A program made the translations under genes and the position numbers. Shown piece by piece: positions 61,274 to 64,000 of a DNA stretch of 64,000 bases; positions within the stretch are counted from its first letter, which is position 1; each line of letters starts with the position of its first letter. The notes under the pieces were generated by a model, which saw only the letters and a program-made list of their open reading frames with translations, did not search any database and was not told where the DNA came from. Source of the stretch: Streptomyces sp. NBC_00704 (GTDB lineage: Bacteria; Actinomycetota; Actinomycetes; Streptomycetales; Streptomycetaceae); contig NZ_CP109000.1 in assembly GCF_036226605.1 (NCBI RefSeq), positions 930,001 to 994,000 on the forward strand, read 5' to 3'.

Positions 61274-61879
61274 CTAGGTGGTGTGCGCGGTAGCTTCGTC
61301 GTCGCCCTGACCAGGTAAAAGTTCAGCGAGCGACCATGGGAGGACGGTGAGGTCGGCGACGGACTGGGGAAGCCGCGGATAGCGGTTCAGCTGGCGCATC
61401 TTCTGCATCAGGGCGAAGCCGTCCTCCGCCGCGACGAATCCCGCTTTCACGGCAAGCTGCATCACGTCGAGCGTCTCCGCCGTCATGATGCCCTGCCCAA
61501 TTGCATACTCAAGAGCGGATTTATCGTCCGATATCCACCATGCACCGGAGAACTGGGGCCAGCGTTGGATGATGTGGCAGGTCTCGGCCTCGCCGAGGTG
61601 CTGCAGGTACCGGTCGGCTTGGCCGCCGAACACAGCTGTGCGAAGGTGCCCGACGTTCTCAACGTCATCCGGAGCCGTTACTCGGATTGCTTCGCCGAGC
61701 CAGCCCTGTTCTCTCAGGTCGTGAAGAGCGGGCAGCTGTTCGGCCGATTTGCGGGCCTCCCGCGACACAGCCGCGGTCCACTTGCCGCGGCCTGCCAGGA
61801 CCGCGCGAAGCAGATCGAGGCGTTCAACGGCGGCGAAGTTGCACAGCACGGTGTTGTCCGGGAACAGGAAGTCGCTCAT
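61274..61879 (-). CDS. PIN-domain-like protein (putative toxin)
   Basis: 201 residues. PIN-type acidic residues are spaced as usual: FLFPDNTVLCNFA (first Asp), HLGEAETCHIIQRW (Glu), WISDDKSALEYA (Asp pair), then a GIMTAETLDVMQLAV helix. PIN proteins are Mg-dependent RNases, often toxins. The ATG overlaps the stop of the upstream ImmA/IrrE gene (ATGA), so the two are made together. PIN domains paired with an XRE-ImmA protein form a recognised toxin-antitoxin-like layout. Confidence 0.82.
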   Translation of the reverse strand: MSDFLFPDNTVLCNFAAVERLDLLRAVLAGRGKWTAAVSREARKSAEQLPALHDLREQGWLGEAIRVTAPDDVENVGHLRTAVFGGQADRYLQHLGEAETCHIIQRWPQFSGAWWISDDKSALEYAIGQGIMTAETLDVMQLAVKAGFVAAEDGFALMQKMRQLNRYPRLPQSVADLTVLPWSLAELLPGQGDDEATAHTT

Positions 61880-63003
61880 GCTGTACCGCCGTTGTCCTGT
61901 CCGGACGCTAACTGGTCTCTGAGCTCGTCGACATCAACGCCGAGTAGCGACGCGTACGGACGCAAGGTCGCCTTGCCGGCCTCGTAGGCAGCGCGCGTGT
62001 CGCGTACAAGAAGTCCGGGGAGCCTTTTCTCCTGCGAGGCCGCGACTTGCCGGTCGAGTACTTCCACGCGGTCAGCGACGACTGCGGCCTCGCGCACGGT
62101 CATGCGCTTGTAGTAGTCGCAGGCGCCGGCGTCGATCACACGAAGCGTGAGCAGTCTGTAGGCCAGGGTCGCAGGGCTGACCATGAAGTCGCAGCAGAGC
62201 GCGGCAAAGCTTTCCCGGGTCAATTTCACTGCACCGACTGCTTCGCGCAGCGTTTGCTCGGGCAAGAGGAAGACGGAAGCGAAGGCGTTGGCTCGCTGCT
62301 CGCTCGGGTCGATCTTCTGGGCCCGTTCGAAGATATCGCGATCGAGGTGGACGTCCTGGTCGTCGTCGGCGAGAAGGTGCCCGAGTTCGTGCGCGAGAGT
62401 GAAGCGCTGACGTGCCGGGTTAGATGTCGTGGTCAGGAGGATGAGCTTGGCACCTTGACCCGTGGCAGCGAGGCCGTCAAAGCCGTCGCCCAGCGGCTCG
62501 ACAGCCACATCGGCCCCGAAGACCGCCTCGATCAGTTCCGGCAAGCCGCCCTGGAGCACCAATCGTCCCTGGAGCTCCACCGCCCTCCGAGCTGATTTCG
62601 CCAGTGCCTCTCCCTGGGCAGCGTAGGTACTGCCAGCAGGCGCTGCCGGGGAGACGGGCCGCCAGGGCTGCGTATAGCCGAGCTTGTCCAGGTCGGCGCG
62701 TCGGGCAACGTAGTCCCGGGCGGCTGCCAGTGCCTCGGCCGCCTTTCCAGTGGTCGTTCTCGCTGCCACGGCCAGTGGGGGCTCGGCTCCGGTGAGCAGC
62801 CAGTCCATGGAGACGTGGAATTCATCGGCAATGACCGCGAGATCAACAGTTGAGAAGGGGCTCGTGCCGCTGAGGCACTCACGGAACTGCTCGGCGTCGA
62901 GGTCGGCCTGGTCGGCGAAATCGTGGAGGCTCAAGCCCGACTGGTCGATCAGGCTTCTCACGCGATCGGAGATGCTGGACACCCGTGGACAGTAGTCCGC
63001 CAT
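61876..63003 (-). CDS. XRE helix-turn-helix plus ImmA/IrrE metallopeptidase
   Basis: 375 residues from ATG 63003; a TTG five codons earlier is possible. An N-terminal XRE domain (about 12-70: [40 protein letters not shown]) precedes a peptidase domain with the zinc motif [18 protein letters not shown] and the downstream [18 protein letters not shown]. The fusion acts as autorepressor and probable antitoxin for the PIN protein, and could be inactivated by its own protease under stress. It sits between Wadjet and the DISARM-like gene, on the opposite strand. Confidence 0.88.
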   Translation of the reverse strand: MADYCPRVSSISDRVRSLIDQSGLSLHDFADQADLDAEQFRECLSGTSPFSTVDLAVIADEFHVSMDWLLTGAEPPLAVAARTTTGKAAEALAAARDYVARRADLDKLGYTQPWRPVSPAAPAGSTYAAQGEALAKSARRAVELQGRLVLQGGLPELIEAVFGADVAVEPLGDGFDGLAATGQGAKLILLTTTSNPARQRFTLAHELGHLLADDDQDVHLDRDIFERAQKIDPSEQRANAFASVFLLPEQTLREAVGAVKLTRESFAALCCDFMVSPATLAYRLLTLRVIDAGACDYYKRMTVREAAVVADRVEVLDRQVAASQEKRLPGLLVRDTRAAYEAGKATLRPYASLLGVDVDELRDQLASGQDNGGTA

Positions 63004-63018
63004 CTGCCCAGTTCTCAA

Positions 63019-63322
63019 GGCGCATGGCAGACGATCCCCAGGTGTCGAACCTGTACTGCTCTCCAGCCAGAGACACCAGCTTCAACTGGAGGATCGCATC
63101 ACCATTGACCCGAGATCGAGCGGAGTCCGGTCCCAGGAGCCCGTGGCTGCCAACGCCTCCCGGGACAGTCTGTTAGGGCACTCCTGCACCCGGCTGACCA
63201 GCGCTGTCAGCGAGTTCGCGCGACTCGAAGCAGGCCGCGCCCAAGGTCGTAGATACTGGTGCTTTCGTGATCCTCCAGCGCCTCGTGGCGGCGCGAAGCG
63301 CATAGGGGATCTCAGTCCGGCA
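63019..63322. other. Divergent intergenic region
   Basis: About 300 bases between the divergent ImmA/IrrE and drmD-like genes; no gene supported. It should hold both promoters and an operator for the XRE protein, but no clear palindrome was identified. Confidence 0.4.
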
Positions 63323-64000
63323 ATGACGGCATCAGTGAAGGAGTCCGCCCAGGTGGCGACCGCTACGGAGCATCCGCAGGGATCAGCGAGCAGTACCGCG
63401 AGCGCGACTGCCCTTCCACCGGTCCCGGAGCCCGGGCAGGTCGTCAAGGTCCGGGGCTCGACCTGGGCCGTGTCTGATGTCCGTAAGCAGGGGCTTCCAC
63501 GTAGCCCCGCAGATGAGGGCGTGCCGGGCCTTGCCCATGTGGTCAGCCTGCAGTCGCTGGACGAGGACCGGCTCGGGCAGGAGCTGACGGTGGTCTGGGA
63601 GCTGGAGGTCGGGCACACCGTCGCGCCGGACCAGGGGCTGCCGGAGACCGTGCGGGCGGAAGCGTTCGACGATCCGAACACGCTCGCCGCGTTCGTGGAC
63701 GCAGTCCGCTGGGGTGCGGTCACCTCGGCGGACGCGAACTCCTATCAGGCACCCTTCCGCAGCGGCGCGAATGTGGAGGCGTACCAGCTGGTGCCGCTGA
63801 GCCGGGCCCTGCAGTCGTCGCGTACGAACCTGCTGCTCGCGGACGATGTCGGCCTGGGCAAGACCATCGAGGCCGGGCTCGTCGTGCAGGAACTGCTGCT
63901 GCGGCACCGTGCGCGGTCCGTGGTGATCGTCTGCCCGCCGAGTCTGTCGTTGAAGTGGCAGGACGAGATGCGGGAGAAGTTCGGCCTCGACTTCGTGATC
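63323..64000 (+). CDS. drmD: DISARM SNF2-type helicase DrmD, N-terminal part
   Basis: The first 226 residues; the gene runs off the right edge. After a 35-residue Ala/Pro stretch comes a domain [20 protein letters not shown], typical of DrmD-type proteins, then [20 protein letters not shown] and the SNF2 helicase motif [21 protein letters not shown] with motif Ia [19 protein letters not shown]. DrmD marks class 1 DISARM, where it is followed by a methyltransferase and drmABC. Those genes should lie just outside the window. The ATG at 63323 has only a weak ribosome site; GTG 63335 is an alternative. Confidence 0.8.
   Translation, partial: MTASVKESAQVATATEHPQGSASSTASATALPPVPEPGQVVKVRGSTWAVSDVRKQGLPRSPADEGVPGLAHVVSLQSLDEDRLGQELTVVWELEVGHTVAPDQGLPETVRAEAFDDPNTLAAFVDAVRWGAVTSADANSYQAPFRSGANVEAYQLVPLSRALQSSRTNLLLADDVGLGKTIEAGLVVQELLLRHRARSVVIVCPPSLSLKWQDEMREKFGLDFVI

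Noticed and set aside
63082..63907. Minus-strand frames opposite the drmD-like gene
   Set aside because: Composition and position mark them as shadows of the clear SNF2-helicase frame on the plus strand.
1..64000. Search for tRNA genes, attachment-site direct repeats and an integrase
   Set aside because: None could be recognised by eye. The boundaries of the conjugative element are therefore unknown, and it may be plasmid-borne.

Overview
The window is high-GC actinomycete DNA, most likely from Streptomyces. It shows strong GC3 bias, many GTG/TTG starts, 4-base ATGA/GTGA overlaps, and families typical of Streptomyces plasmids and integrative elements: SCO6880-type transfer protein, DUF4913, SPDY/DUF317, HxlR and DnaB-N proteins. 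No tRNA, rRNA, CRISPR array, integrase gene or canonical relaxase was found. The conjugative part could therefore be an integrated element or a piece of a conjugative (perhaps linear) plasmid.

Layout. 1-2022 (minus): a small operon of tandem HxlR regulator, winged-helix protein and MFS exporter, running off the left edge. 2065-7514 (minus): hypothetical accessory genes, a secreted SH3-like protein, a RelE/ParE-like protein, a DUF4913 protein and an orphan beta-class DNA methyltransferase. 7743-8633: an IS5-type insertion bounded on the left by a perfect 22-bp terminator hairpin. 8857-42324 (plus): a long, densely packed conjugation block. It holds a lytic transglycosylase/NlpC-P60 protein (VirB1 role), a VirB2-like small membrane protein, VirB8/TcpC-like, VirB6/TrbL-like, SCO6880-like and VirB4-like genes. 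A long train of accessory genes follows, with recurring modules (SPDY/DUF317, a shared helical module, a degenerate relaxase-like domain, a family 2 glycosyltransferase and a decayed MFS gene), and then the VirD4/TraG coupling protein, a C5 methyltransferase and a DnaB N-domain protein. Many genes here start at TTG or CTG directly behind a Shine-Dalgarno that is paired with its own complement. A conserved hairpin element occurs three times (3947-3990, 28763-28815, 42341-42390).

42400-52600 is an insertion graveyard. It contains IS21-like end repeats, a NucS-like/DUF5655 nuclease, a NUDIX hydrolase, an IS5-type transposase, two inverted and inactivated ISAs1 copies, three lower-GC orphan genes, a frameshifted DUF6262 gene, and an IS630 transposase gene split by an IS110 element. 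The IS110 insertion can be resolved to the base, and its presumed bridge-RNA region carries guide sequences matching both the donor ends and the exact target site.

53247-64000 is a defence island: a complete Wadjet operon (jetABCD, plus), a PIN-domain/ImmA-IrrE pair (minus), and the start of a DISARM-type SNF2 helicase gene (drmD-like, plus) that runs off the right edge. An anti-plasmid system therefore sits beside conjugation genes, separated from them by transposon wreckage.
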